From the NCBI GenBank assembly GCA_940337035.1, contig CALNHX010005150.1:1-64000 (forward strand): a stretch of 64,000 nucleotides of DNA, written 5' to 3'. Made by a program: the position numbers and the translations under genes. The notes beneath the pieces are model-generated. The model saw nothing but the letters and a program-made list of their open reading frames with translations, was not told the origin of the DNA and made no database searches. This document shows positions 48,880 to 58,459 of this stretch, one piece after another (position 1 is the first letter of the stretch; the number at the start of each line of letters is the position of its first letter). This DNA is from Agriotes lineatus (taxonomy: Eukaryota > Arthropoda > Insecta > Coleoptera > Elateridae).

Positions 48880-49241
48880 ATATCAACAATCGTAATTTGG
48901 TTAACGTTGCATATCCCACTAGCGATAATCATGCTACGAATAAAAGTTACGTAGATCTAAAATTTAAGGCGTGCAATAGTAAAACCGAAGGTATAATCAC
49001 AGTTGTTCCTGGAACGATTGAATCTAAGTTGTCTGCTTATACTAAAGCACATTGTCTTTTTTTGAAAGACGGTTTAATTGAAGACTATTATGATACAGAA
49101 GGTTTGCGGATATCTAATATAAAAACTCCCCAACTACCTCGAGATGCCTGTACTAAGCAATACGTCGATGAAAACATTAGATCATTACAAAATCAAATTA
49201 ATATACTAGTTCATGGAGAAAGTTGTGCGAAAGATACATAA
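48880..49241 (+). pseudogene. Fibre-like or tail-like short protein of the Polinton
   Basis: An open frame of about 115 codons with the repeated pattern RNLVNVAYPTSDNHATNKSY and, later, LRISNIKTPQLPRDACTKQY followed by VDENIRSLQNQINIL. The same 'remain(s) of N-x-A-P-x(n)-D-A-x-x-K-x-Y-V' module occurs in phage and Polinton fibre or tail-associated proteins. No ATG opens the first module, so the start is probably upstream, lost or joined to the previous gene through a frameshift. Two modules separated by about 55 residues suggest a repeated trimeric building block. It directly precedes the integrase remnant; an intact stop is at 49239-49241. Confidence 0.5.
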
Positions 49242-50074
49242 ACCTGCAAGAAAAACATTCCCTAGATGACGAACAATTATTAAAAATTTTGATGATTTGT
49301 GGCAAGCTGACCTAGCAGAATTTGGACAATATGCTAGAGTTAATAAAAGTAACAAATATATATTGGTCTTTAAAGTCTAAGAACGGTTATGAAGTATCCA
49401 AAGCAATGCTGTCGATACTGAAACAAGGACGCATTTCTACTAATTTTAAAACAGATCAAGGAAAGGAGTTCTACAATAAGAATGTCTCCGATCTTATGAA
49501 ACGGTATAATATCAAGCACTATTCAACATTCAGAGTAAAGAAAGCTACAATTGCAGAACGTGCAATTCGCTCGTTAAAAGCCTTATTATACAAAGCTTTT
49601 AGCCTTAGAGGAAAATATAAATGGATAGATATCCTGAATAAAGTTACTCAGGAATACAACAATAAGAAACATAGAACTATCGGTATGAAACCCAACGAAG
49701 TCACTGCTTCCACAAAGCTATCTATTTATGAACACATTAAAACTATGGGTTCAGTAAAGTTTAAAATTGGCGATCATGTGAGGATTTCCAAGTTTAAAAC
49801 TGTGTTTTCAAAAGGTTATTTACCTAACTGGTCAACTGAGATCTTTAAAGTCGCTACAATTAAGCTTGGTGAACCCACCACCTACCTGCTTGAAGATTCT
49901 GATGGTAAGCCCATTCTTGGACGGTTCTATACTGAGGAATTGCAAAAAACAACTCAACCAGATGTTTATCTAATAGAGAAGGTATTGCGTCGTAAAGGTG
50001 ATAAAGTGTATGTGAGATGGCTTGGACTAAATCAATCACAAGACTCTTGGATTAATAAAAAGGATATTGTTTAA
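49228..50074 (+). pseudogene. Polinton integrase (retroviral type) with C-terminal chromodomain, 5' part broken
   Basis: The integrase inserts the element and makes the 6-bp target duplications. The core starts in a frame with a TGA at about 49267, and contains the first catalytic Asp in DLWQADLAEFGQ. A small deletion and frameshift near 49360 removes the strand after YILV. The remaining 250 codons are open: second Asp in FKTDQGKEFYN, Glu in ATIAERAIRSLKALLY, then QEYNNKKHRTIGMKPNEV, an SH3-like SVKFKIGDHVRISK and a C-terminal chromodomain (VYLIEKVLRRKGDKVYVRWL, ending SQDSWINKKDIV). The usual N-terminal HHCC finger is not seen. A chromodomain would target histone marks, which fits insertion in satellite heterochromatin. 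It converges on polB with 110 bp between stops. Confidence 0.85.
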
Positions 50075-50184
50075 GTGCATTTGTATTTACCTTTATTGTT
50101 ATATTTACACAGATGTAATAGTAACAATAACATTTTATTAAACTAATCTACATCCATTGAACTTTGTTTTATTTTATAATGATC

Positions 50185-50479
50185 TCATGGTAATGTATCA
50201 ATATTATTAGGTAAATTAAATCTTTTGTCATCATTGGATGTTAACCCAACCATCTTTTGTTGAACACAGTATACATTATGTTTTTCAGACTTAATGTTAC
50301 ATTGTATAATATGCTTAATGTTGTTATTATTTAAACACTCTAAATAATCGTTAAAACTTAATTTATTCTTAACAATATGATACATGACACCCTTCGCCTT
50401 TTTTATTATATCCACATCATCCACCCTAACACTATACATTTTATCATATATATTTTATACATCTATATGAGGTAAACAT
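50185..50479 (-). pseudogene. Polinton DNA polymerase B, 3'-terminal fragment
   Basis: The 80-codon piece (DDVDIIKKAKGVMYHIVKNK, later LTSNDDKRFNLPN) matches the C-terminal segment of protein-primed Polinton polymerases, after the palm. Upstream, within about 30 bp, the sequence changes from the segment normally encoding the DVNNLYG-type motif neighbourhood to this C-terminal piece. A large internal portion (palm motifs B and C, including the DTDS active site) is therefore absent here. The left copy of the 8-bp duplication of the hAT-like insert is at 50472-50479. Confidence 0.8.
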
Positions 50480-53400
50480 TAGGGTGGAGTGAAAACGGCA
50501 TCGAAAAAAAAAAACCTTAAATCAATTGGCCTATATGTGGAAAAGTTGCCTAATACAATCGTCCATTGTAGAAAAAAAACGTGGCTCAAGATGTTGTCAT
50601 TTTCTACTGCCCATTTGACCTTGGAATTTCAAAAGTTTAAGATATATATTTTTTATTGCGGTGATGCAGCTCTTCGCTTATTTTCATAAAAAATCTTAAA
50701 TTAATGCATTTTATGGAAATAACCCAGAACTCACCGCGTGGAGGTAGCTGCATATCGAGTTCCACCGCCCTCCCACCCATGTACTTTTGTGACTAATTTA
50801 CATTAAAAACTTGAAAGTATTGACTTTTTGTCTCGAATACTGGCAAACTAGCTCTAGAAGCAATTCGTGCCCTTATAAATCCATCCCTTGCTGTATTTCC
50901 ACATACAGCAACTGACGCTTCTGTTACTAATTTGATACACCTTTCCACTGCTTGCGTGTGGCATGGATATTTTAAAATTTCAATTTCCGCTGGAACATCT
51001 AAAATCATTTTTTCTAGTTCTTCATTGGAAATACGTTTTGTTAGGGGAGGTTCTGTTATTGCTGTCGACTGCCAGTCAATCATATATATGTAGTCTTCAG
51101 CATCAAAATTAAAAGCTGGCAATTTGAATTCCCGTATTTCTTGTTGGTTTGCTGTTTTCCTACACTTCAATAATCTTCTGAGACCTAATTCTCTCACAGA
51201 ATTGCGACTATCGGCCAACATAGCCAATAATAGATTTTCAGGATGACCAAAATAGCCGTTCCTTTGTATAACTGGGTCTATGATTTTTCTTAAATCTTCT
51301 GGTAAAAATCTTGATTTTTCAATCATACCAAAAAGATGCTTGCTCCCATGTTGACATGATGGTTGGATTTTGATTGCAAACCATGTGGTGGCATACACTT
51401 TCATGACATATTCTGTTAGAATACTTAGATTTTGTGATGGTTTCGCTGTGGAGACATATAATCGTAAAATCCGGTTTGTGGTCGTAAGTCATCTGGAATG
51501 AGCTATTTTTCCTGGGTTCCTTTTCGACAAGTTCAAAGAGATGTAACCTTTTGAAATAGCATTACAAATTTCATATAGGTATTGTTGGTCGGTGCTAAGT
51601 TGATCAGCAGTGATTTCAGGCAAAGTAATTTCTATCCTTTTAAAATTTGTAGGTTGTAAGGTTTCACATTTTTCTAATTGCTTTCCTATCTCGCCACGAA
51701 ATCCTTTTGGACCAATTGTTTTTCCGTCCAAATTTTGCAACAAATGTCTTAACGGTAGTTCGTTTGCATGCAATAGGCAAACAAACCATTGTAGAGATCG
51801 ATCCAGCGAAAGCTCAAGCTGTCTAATAATTCCATTCTTAGAACCGGTATTTACTGCTGTACCATCACAACCTATAGCCTGCAAGTTAGAAACGTCAAAA
51901 TCATGTTCCAAAAATTCTAGAATGCTTCTCTTTATACTTTGCGAACTGCCAGATGCAGGAGTTAAATGACCAATATATTTGGATCCTGGTTCTAAAACTA
52001 GGACTATATGCTCCTCAATCTTCGTTTTCTTGGACGAAATTCCTTCTTCACTAGTTTGAACTAACGTTTGGTCTTTTCTTCCATCAAAATATATTCCATA
52101 TACCAATTCAGAACCTTTCTCTTTGTCTTTTCTCTTGAGGTCAACTCGAGCTTTTGCCCTTTCCCTTCGAATTTTGCTGCGATCGACAATTTTTGATAAA
52201 TCCTCTGTAGTAACTATTCCCATATCTTTTAATGCTGCACTAACAAGAATTGCTGCTGCCCTATCTGAAACACCCGTTTTGTCACAAGCCTGTGCTACAC
52301 TTGGTAGTTTTATTCTCATCTGAGAAGTTGAAGGAGTATTGACCCTATCTTCTGATTTAATGGCATTTTCTTCTGATGAATTGCTGCTTGAAGTATCTTC
52401 TTCTAGATTAGATAGCACTGATTGGTATGGTCTGCCTATTTCAGATTCTTTGTATTGATCATGATCATGACTATAATGACTAATCCTCCTTTGTTCTGTT
52501 TTATTTTTACGCTTCCATCTCTTTTCGAGTACTTTTGTAGTTTTTTGATCAACTGTTCCGATTACCATTTTTCGCGAGGTTCTCTGGTCGGTTAAAAATT
52601 CACGTTCAGCTACAGGTACTTTTATTTTGCAAGAACAGCTTAAAAAGTCTTTACATTTGCATAAAGATATATCAAAGAGTTTCTTCTCAGCCGATTCTCT
52701 AAACAAAACAACCTGTTTTGAATTATTAAGTTTACCGTCCTTCTTTAACCGTTTCATAATATTACGATATTTACTGTGGTATTCTCGAATTTTATGTAAT
52801 ATTTGTTGATCTGATACAACACAAATGGAACTTTTCTGCCACCAGTTTTTCAAGTCTTTTATTAAAAGGGAACACACATCATCAGCGAAACTAGGTCTTT
52901 GTTTATTTTGTTGTACAACAAGTTCTTGTCGAAGATATAAATAATATTTTATAATATCCGCGTAGGTCGGCAACACATTGTTCTTAAATGGTTTTGGTAA
53001 ACCAAACACAGGGCACAATGAATTATTACGTCGCGTAAAAGACATTTTTTTGCATATGAGCGCAATAACGCCAACTGCTCTAATGCTGCAAAACAACTAA
53101 AACAATTGAACAATTCGACAAAATAAATCAGCCAGTAGACCATTCGTGAGTCTACGAGCACAACCGATTTGTTGCGAAGGAGTTGGTGGAATCAAGTCTG
53201 CCTCGTTGGCGCCGAGACGGGGTCAAAGAACATGCAGTATTTTTTCAAGGTCGTTATATTGGGTTGTTATTTGGTTCTAGAAGCGTTTTCTAATACTTCC
53301 TTTACGTAAATATTCAGTAATAAGTATTCATAAGATATTACTGACAATAATGCAAAATAATATATTTTTTTTTAATATTAAGAAAATGCCAATTTTCAAA

Positions 53401-53529
53401 GCTGTTTGGGCAGTAGAAGTTTTAGGTTGATTGACCAGAGATTTTTTTTGGTGGATAATGGTAGTAAAAGGCAACCTTTCCACACATAGGCTTTATGGAA
53501 TTATGAAAAAAAAAATTCGCTCCAACCTA
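50480..53529 (-). mobile_element. hAT-like DNA transposon inserted in polB, exact 8-bp target duplication
   Basis: Terminal inverted repeats TAGGGTGGAGTGAA and (inverted) TAGGTTGGAGCGAA, 12 of 14 matching. GTAAACAT occurs directly before (50472-50479) and after (53530-53537) the element, an exact 8-bp duplication as made by hAT-type transposases. Total length 3,050 bp with one gene. The 5' flank of the gene (53046-53529) is AT-rich with no other coding sequence. Confidence 0.88.
50793..53045 (-). pseudogene. hAT-like DDE transposase of an unclassified arthropod family, one nonsense codon
   Basis: From ATG 53045 (MSFTRRNNSLCPVFGLPKPF) the frame is open for about 518 codons, meets a single TGA at about 51489-51491 where HSRW would be expected (TGG to TGA), then continues in the same frame for about 230 codons to 50793. 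Visible blocks: a Cys-rich KCKDFLSCSCKIKV, a Ser/Glu-rich linker, AIGCDGTAVNTGSKNGIIRQ (candidate first Asp), WFVCLLHANELPLRHLL, LSTDQQYLYEICNAISKGY, NPGKIAHSR, LTTTNRILRLYVSTAKPS, RNGYFGHPENLLLAMLADSR and a C-terminal CHTQAVERCIKLVTEAS with NTARDGFIRARIASR. I know this protein family from many arthropod genomes as uncharacterised. hAT membership is inferred from the 8-bp duplication. It would be fully coding but for the one stop. Confidence 0.75.
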
Positions 53530-53537
53530 GTAAACAT

Positions 53538-55559
53538 TGAGACATGGCAAATCCATATAGGTTTACAACATCATAATATTGTATATATTTCGTTGGTTTT
53601 TTGGGGTTATAGCTAGCATCTTATTATTAGCCTGACTATACCTAGTACAGCATTGACTTATGCCACCTCGAATCCCCCGTTCAACAAATAGTAACATGTC
53701 TATATCGGTTAAGAGTTCCAATTTAGTTTAGTATATTTTAACATGCAATCCCAGGTATACTCCGAAGTTGTATAGTAGTGTGCAGGATCTAAACCATATG
53801 TTGCTAAACCTTTCTTTCGAAAGTTTTCAAATATATCTGCTAATAAAAGAACATCTGTGGTTAAGTAAAGATCACTATATTCCCCCAAATTTGTGATATT
53901 AAAAGCATTCCATACTTTTTGAGCGTGCGCATTTCTTTAAATTTTATCCAACTATCCATATATTTATATGGGTATACTCCTTTTCGAATTAAGAGTTGTA
54001 ACTGATTACTATTCAAGTGTGAGCAATTTTGACGTAAAACGTTTAATTCATCAAATTTTAAATATGATGATAATTTATCTAAGGATTCGCTCATAAACCT
54101 GTATGAATCTACAAATCTAAATTTCACATCTGTATTTGGAACGAATTTTGTAAAGGATATATAACTCTCTTTATTTTTTGGTAAAACCGTTATTTTACCT
54201 GGTGTAACCTTAGCAATATCTCTTATAATAAAATGACTATCATAACCACTAAAATTATGAAAAAATACGGGGATGGAATGAGAGACCTTATAATTTAAAT
54301 TACACCTCTAAATTTACCTGAGAAATGACAATGGTCCCTGACTTTGACGTGATAATCTAAAAATTGTTCTTCGCAAATATAACAATTTGAAGCATTTTCA
54401 AATTGAAGTTGTTGAATTTGGGATAGTACCTCCATCGGTACCGAATCTGTAAAATAATTTTCCACTTCTGAAGCAATTTGGGTTAGTTCTTCAACAAACC
54501 AATCAATACATTTACTCCCGCTATTAAGCCTTAATCGTGATTTCGAGTTATTAAAATTACAATGTAGATAGTATGCAATACGGCAAGCTTGATGTTCTTT
54601 ATATTTAAACGTGTCTTTAGTTTCATTATCCTGAAAATCTTTTACAAGGCACTCCAGATCACAGTATAACACAAACGGTGCTGGCTCCATATTTTGAAAA
54701 TTTGTAAACTTTGCATTGGTGCCTGGTTTTGTCATCACAATTTTACATTTATTAATATTAGCACAATCTACTTCATGTATTTTTAGTTTATTTTCATTAT
54801 TAAAGTAATGTAGACACCTATCACAAATGTAATTTTTTTTATTATTTTTTGATAATTGTCTATGAACTAACCTGGCTAAATGTTTTATCCAACAGAAATG
54901 GTGTTTTATCAAAGACTCACTACCATTATAAAGGTGAAAATCATCTTCATCCTGGTCATTATCACAATCATCATCCTGTTTTTGAATTTCATAATGCTCT
55001 TGAATCATTAGCAAATTGTTTTTGTTTTTTTTTTCTTTACATAGAAATACTGGTACTGTAACATAATTTGTTTCCGATTTTCGAATCAATCCATAAATAT
55101 TTAACGATATGTTGATATTCTGCTTAAGAAATTTAGGAATTTGATCTAAAGTAACTGGAAAATTAATATTATCAAAATTTAAAACTTGTCCATAGTAGGG
55201 GTATGAATTGACTCGATCAGAATTCTTTTTAGTTGGAAACAAGGCTGAAACTAGTGACCATCCAAATCAGGACTCATCATTATTTTTCACATTTATAACA
55301 GCTTTCTTAACTTTCATTTCATTAGGTAACTCTATGTATGATGATGCATGAAATAATGATACCTTGTTTATATTTACCATTAATGAGATTATTTTAGACA
55401 ACGTGCAACCGCTTCCAGATTCCTCAAATTCTGAAATTTGCGTCATTAAATTATCCACAACATTTTTCTGGAACCACCGATTTAAATCATGATTAAATAA
55501 ACTACCTAGAAAAAGCATTTTTGTAATTTAAGTAAACTAATACACAAAGTAAACATACC
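53538..55559 (-). pseudogene. Polinton protein-primed DNA polymerase B, central part
   Basis: Exon 2 starts at 55505 after a 53-bp intron (55506-55558). It reads GSLFNHDLNRWFQKNVVDNL, a SGSGCTLSKIISLMVNINK segment, then TGA near 55267-55269. In the same frame follow LVSALFPTKKNSDRVNSYPY, a C2H2-like CDRCLHYFNNENKLKIHE, the exonuclease acidic motif PFVLYCDLECLV and VRDHCHFSGKFRG. A frameshift near 54300 precedes the second exonuclease block (HNFSGYDSHFIIRD) and FVDSYRFMSESLDKL, and a deletion with frameshift near 53925 precedes LGEYSDLYLTTDVLLLADIF. Two more frame changes lie near 53720 and 53600. The palm motif A (NLYGFAMSQ) ends at the hAT-like insertion. The enzyme copies the element from its ends using a terminal protein; this copy cannot. 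Confidence 0.85.
55506..55558 (-). other. Intron of polB
   Basis: Minus strand CTTTAG|GTATGTTTAC ... TTTTTCTAG|GTAGTTTATT, 53 bp, phase 1. The Jockey LINE is inserted at its 5' splice junction. Confidence 0.7.
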
Positions 55560-56254
55560 TAAAGTTTTTTTTTTTTTTTTTATTAACTCCAAGACTATTT
55601 ACAATCTGTCCGAGGACAATAAGTAAATGAAATAACAAATATTTAACATATATACATAACATGTAGGCAGGTCATCCATTGATTCGTGCCTATATAAACT
55701 GCATCTTAATAAGACTTATTTTAGTTGATTGACACTACTAATGATTGTTCGAGACTGCTACACGGTATTAAAATCTAGTAACTATGTCCAATGGCTTAAA
55801 TCGCTTAAGTCTGCGCGTATCATGCTGTTCGTCAAGGAGCCTGTGGGCTAACTGATTAGGATGCACTGTTAATTTTACACGATACGATGCACTACAGCCA
55901 GGGGTGCTCAAACGGTCGATCGCGATCGACAAGTCGATCGCGAGTGCTTTTTGAGTCGATCTCGAGAAAAAAATTCCGATATAGAACTATTCACAGATTT
56001 AGTTTTAGTAGGTAGGTAACTAAAACAAAATGTAATGAATAAACAACTAAAATTTATTCGATCCACAATTAGGCCAGAATAACCCCCTCATCACTTTCTT
56101 TTATCGTAATAACCCCCTGCTAGCGGCAAAAGGCGACTTTATCAAAGGAACGCGCGGTACTTGCCAAAGAAAAGCCGCGTTTTTGATTCCCGCCGATTAT
56201 TCTAGAAACTTCGGGCGGCGTGTTTGGCGGGAACATTCGAGACTTCGTTCACGC

Positions 56255-56349
56255 CGATATAAATGTTGCACCTGCAGGAATAGGAGTCAGTCTGAGATGT
56301 AACTTGAAGGTGATACGTCGATACAAAGTTTATTAATAAATAGTACAAA
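56255..56349 (+). promoter_or_regulatory. Putative promoter of the hAT transposase
   Basis: TATA-like CGATATAAATG near 56257-56267 followed about 25 bp later by GTCAGTCTGAG, an arthropod-type initiator, then a ~60-bp leader to ATG 56350. Confidence 0.5.
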
Positions 56350-58137
56350 ATGAGTGCGGCGAAAAAAAGTAAAACGTATCATTTTAATAACGATTGGGAG
56401 GAAGAATTTTTCTTTTGCATGGTAAAGGATAAGTGCATTTGTCTCATTTGCCGTGCGTCAGTTGCAATACCTAAGCGTGGGAACTTAGAGAGGCATCATA
56501 AAACGGTTCATAAAAACTATGAAAAGGATTTTCCGTCACAGAGTGAATTAAGAAAACGAAAAGTACGTGATTTGATAACTTGTTTGGAAAAAGAACAAAC
56601 CATGTTCACAAGACCAGCCAAACAATCAAAAGCTGCAACGATCGCGTCATTTAAAATATCTCATATATTGGCGAAACACAAGAAACCATTTGAAGATGGA
56701 TCGGTTGTGAAGGAAGCATTTATTGAAGCGGGTGAAACTTTATTTGGAGATTTTAAAAATAAAACAGAGATTATGTCTGCTATTAGAGAACTTCAGTTAT
56801 CTCGTCCGACTGTCACAAGGCGTGTTGAAGTCATGAGTCAGGACTTGGCAGATAAACTAAAACATGATATCATGGAATGTACGTACTTTTCTTTACAGTT
56901 CGACGAATCCACCGATATGACAGACACTGCCCAGCTGTGTATTTTTATTCGAATGGTATTCAATGACATGTCGGCTAAGGAGGAGTTTTTAACAATGATT
57001 CCTCTGAAAGGAACTACCCGTGGCGAAGATATATATGACGTTTTCTTCAATTTTGTAACAAACTACAAGCTACCAATATATAAACTAGTGTGCATTACAA
57101 CCGATGGAGCACCAGCAATGACTGGAAACAAAAACGGTTTTGTGGCATTGTGTCGAGCTAATGACGATTTCCCTTCATTTTTCTCCTTCCATTGCATTAT
57201 ACATCAACAAGTTTTGTGTTCAAAAGTTCTAAACATGGAGGAGATTATGGGCATAGCAATAAAAATTGTGAATTCCATCCGTGCACGTAGCTTGCAACGA
57301 CGGCTCTTTAAATTGCAGTTGGAAGCTAATGAGTCAGCTGAACACACTGATTTAGTTCTTCACACGGACGTCAGGTGGTTGAGTCGCGGAAAATTCCTAG
57401 AAAGGTTTCAAGAATTATTGCCCGAAATAACAGCTTTTCTGGACGAAAGAGGTGATGACACTCATACGCTGAAAAACGGAAAATGGCTGACTGATTTGGC
57501 ATTTTTGACAGACATCACAACGCATTTAAACACCATTAACTTGGAGCTTCAAGGTAAAGGAAAAACTATTATTGAGATGATTAGCGCAATAAACGCATTC
57601 AAAAGTAAATTGCAACTTATGATAGATCAACTGAAAAGAAAGGATCTGAAACATTTTCCGTCTTTGAAAGCAAGGATTCCTCAGTTGAATTATGATATTT
57701 ATGAGGCAGAATTATCAAATATTTTGGGACAATTCGAAAAACGTTTTTATGATTTCAGTAAATTGGCAAATATCGCATCATTTATGAGTTATCCTTTTTC
57801 GTGTAAAAACATTGAGGAATTAGCTACTGAAATAGCAAGTCAGTTTAACATGGAATCATGTTCTGTTGAAAATGAGTTAGTGCAGATTATATCAGATATA
57901 CATCTCAAAGCCACAGCATCTGATACAAAATTCTGGTGTTTTATATCTGAAGATAAATATCCGAATCTAAGGCAAATCGCCCTTCAGCTGACGGCAATGT
58001 TTGGGTCAACTTACTTGTGCGAGTCTGCATTTTCTGAAATGAAGGTAATTAAGTCAAAATATCGCAATCGACTAACTGACGATCATATGTCATCATGCTT
58101 GCGATTAGCACTCGGTAATTACGTACCATCTTATTAA
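56350..58137 (+). CDS. hAT transposase, intact (GTF2IRD2/SPIN-like)
   Basis: A single uninterrupted frame of 595 codons, the usual length for this group. Residues about 28-54 form a BED-type zinc finger (CICLICRA...HHKTVH). The catalytic core shows FDESTDMTDTAQLC (about residue 184), the second Asp in CITTDGAPAMTGNKNG (about 253), CIIHQQVLCSK and TDVRWLSRGKFLERF. The C-terminal dimerisation region contains YLCESAFSEMKVIKSKYRNR, where the Glu of ESAFS is the expected third catalytic residue, and ends LTDDHMSSCLRLALGNYV. The domestication product GTF2IRD2 and the horizontally spread SPIN elements carry similar proteins. With intact ends and frame it could still be active; it cuts and pastes copies bearing the CAGGGGTG ends. 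The ATG at 56350 sits right after the predicted leader. Confidence 0.95.
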   Translation: MSAAKKSKTYHFNNDWEEEFFFCMVKDKCICLICRASVAIPKRGNLERHHKTVHKNYEKDFPSQSELRKRKVRDLITCLEKEQTMFTRPAKQSKAATIASFKISHILAKHKKPFEDGSVVKEAFIEAGETLFGDFKNKTEIMSAIRELQLSRPTVTRRVEVMSQDLADKLKHDIMECTYFSLQFDESTDMTDTAQLCIFIRMVFNDMSAKEEFLTMIPLKGTTRGEDIYDVFFNFVTNYKLPIYKLVCITTDGAPAMTGNKNGFVALCRANDDFPSFFSFHCIIHQQVLCSKVLNMEEIMGIAIKIVNSIRARSLQRRLFKLQLEANESAEHTDLVLHTDVRWLSRGKFLERFQELLPEITAFLDERGDDTHTLKNGKWLTDLAFLTDITTHLNTINLELQGKGKTIIEMISAINAFKSKLQLMIDQLKRKDLKHFPSLKARIPQLNYDIYEAELSNILGQFEKRFYDFSKLANIASFMSYPFSCKNIEELATEIASQFNMESCSVENELVQIISDIHLKATASDTKFWCFISEDKYPNLRQIALQLTAMFGSTYLCESAFSEMKVIKSKYRNRLTDDHMSSCLRLALGNYVPSY

Positions 58138-58459
58138 AAGTATGCCGAGGATATGCAGTGCCACTCTTCAACATCCAAAGTCACTCTCTAGTTAAGTTTA
58201 AACACTAGAACTCGTTAGTTTTGTAAGAACCAATAAACTCGCAATTTTGAATAATTATGTGTTTTTTTTTCATTGACATTTTAGAGCAGACCTTGACTAA
58301 AAAAATACGTATTGTGTGGAAAACTAATATCTATGCAACGATACACCCTACCTAGACGACAATCCTGCATCACACATACTTGCAGCCTCTCAGAGTCGAT
58401 CGATCGTAGTCTAACAATATTGTGGTAGATCGCCAGCAGTTCAAGTTTGAGCACCCCTG
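58138..58459. other. 3' non-coding part of the hAT element
   Basis: An AATAAA at about 58231 gives a polyadenylation signal about 90 bp after the stop; the remainder is the subterminal region and right inverted repeat. Confidence 0.7.

Larger units (their letters stand above)
55898..58459 (+). mobile_element. Complete hAT transposon (SPIN/Charlie-like), inserted in the Jockey LINE
   Basis: Inverted ends CAGGGGTGCTCAAA... and ...TTTGAGCACCCCTG. CACTACAG (55890-55897) and CACTACAC (58460-58467) are the 8-bp duplication with one mismatch. Joining the flanks restores the LINE reading frame through KQCS, which supports the boundaries. Length about 2.56 kb. Subterminal CGATCGCGATCGA repeats lie at 55917-55950 and a GATCGATCG again near 58400. 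Confidence 0.93.

Noticed and set aside
44927..50074. Search for a double jelly-roll major capsid gene
   Set aside because: No frame of the expected ~500-650 residues is present between the penton gene and the integrase; it is either lost or beyond recognition by eye.
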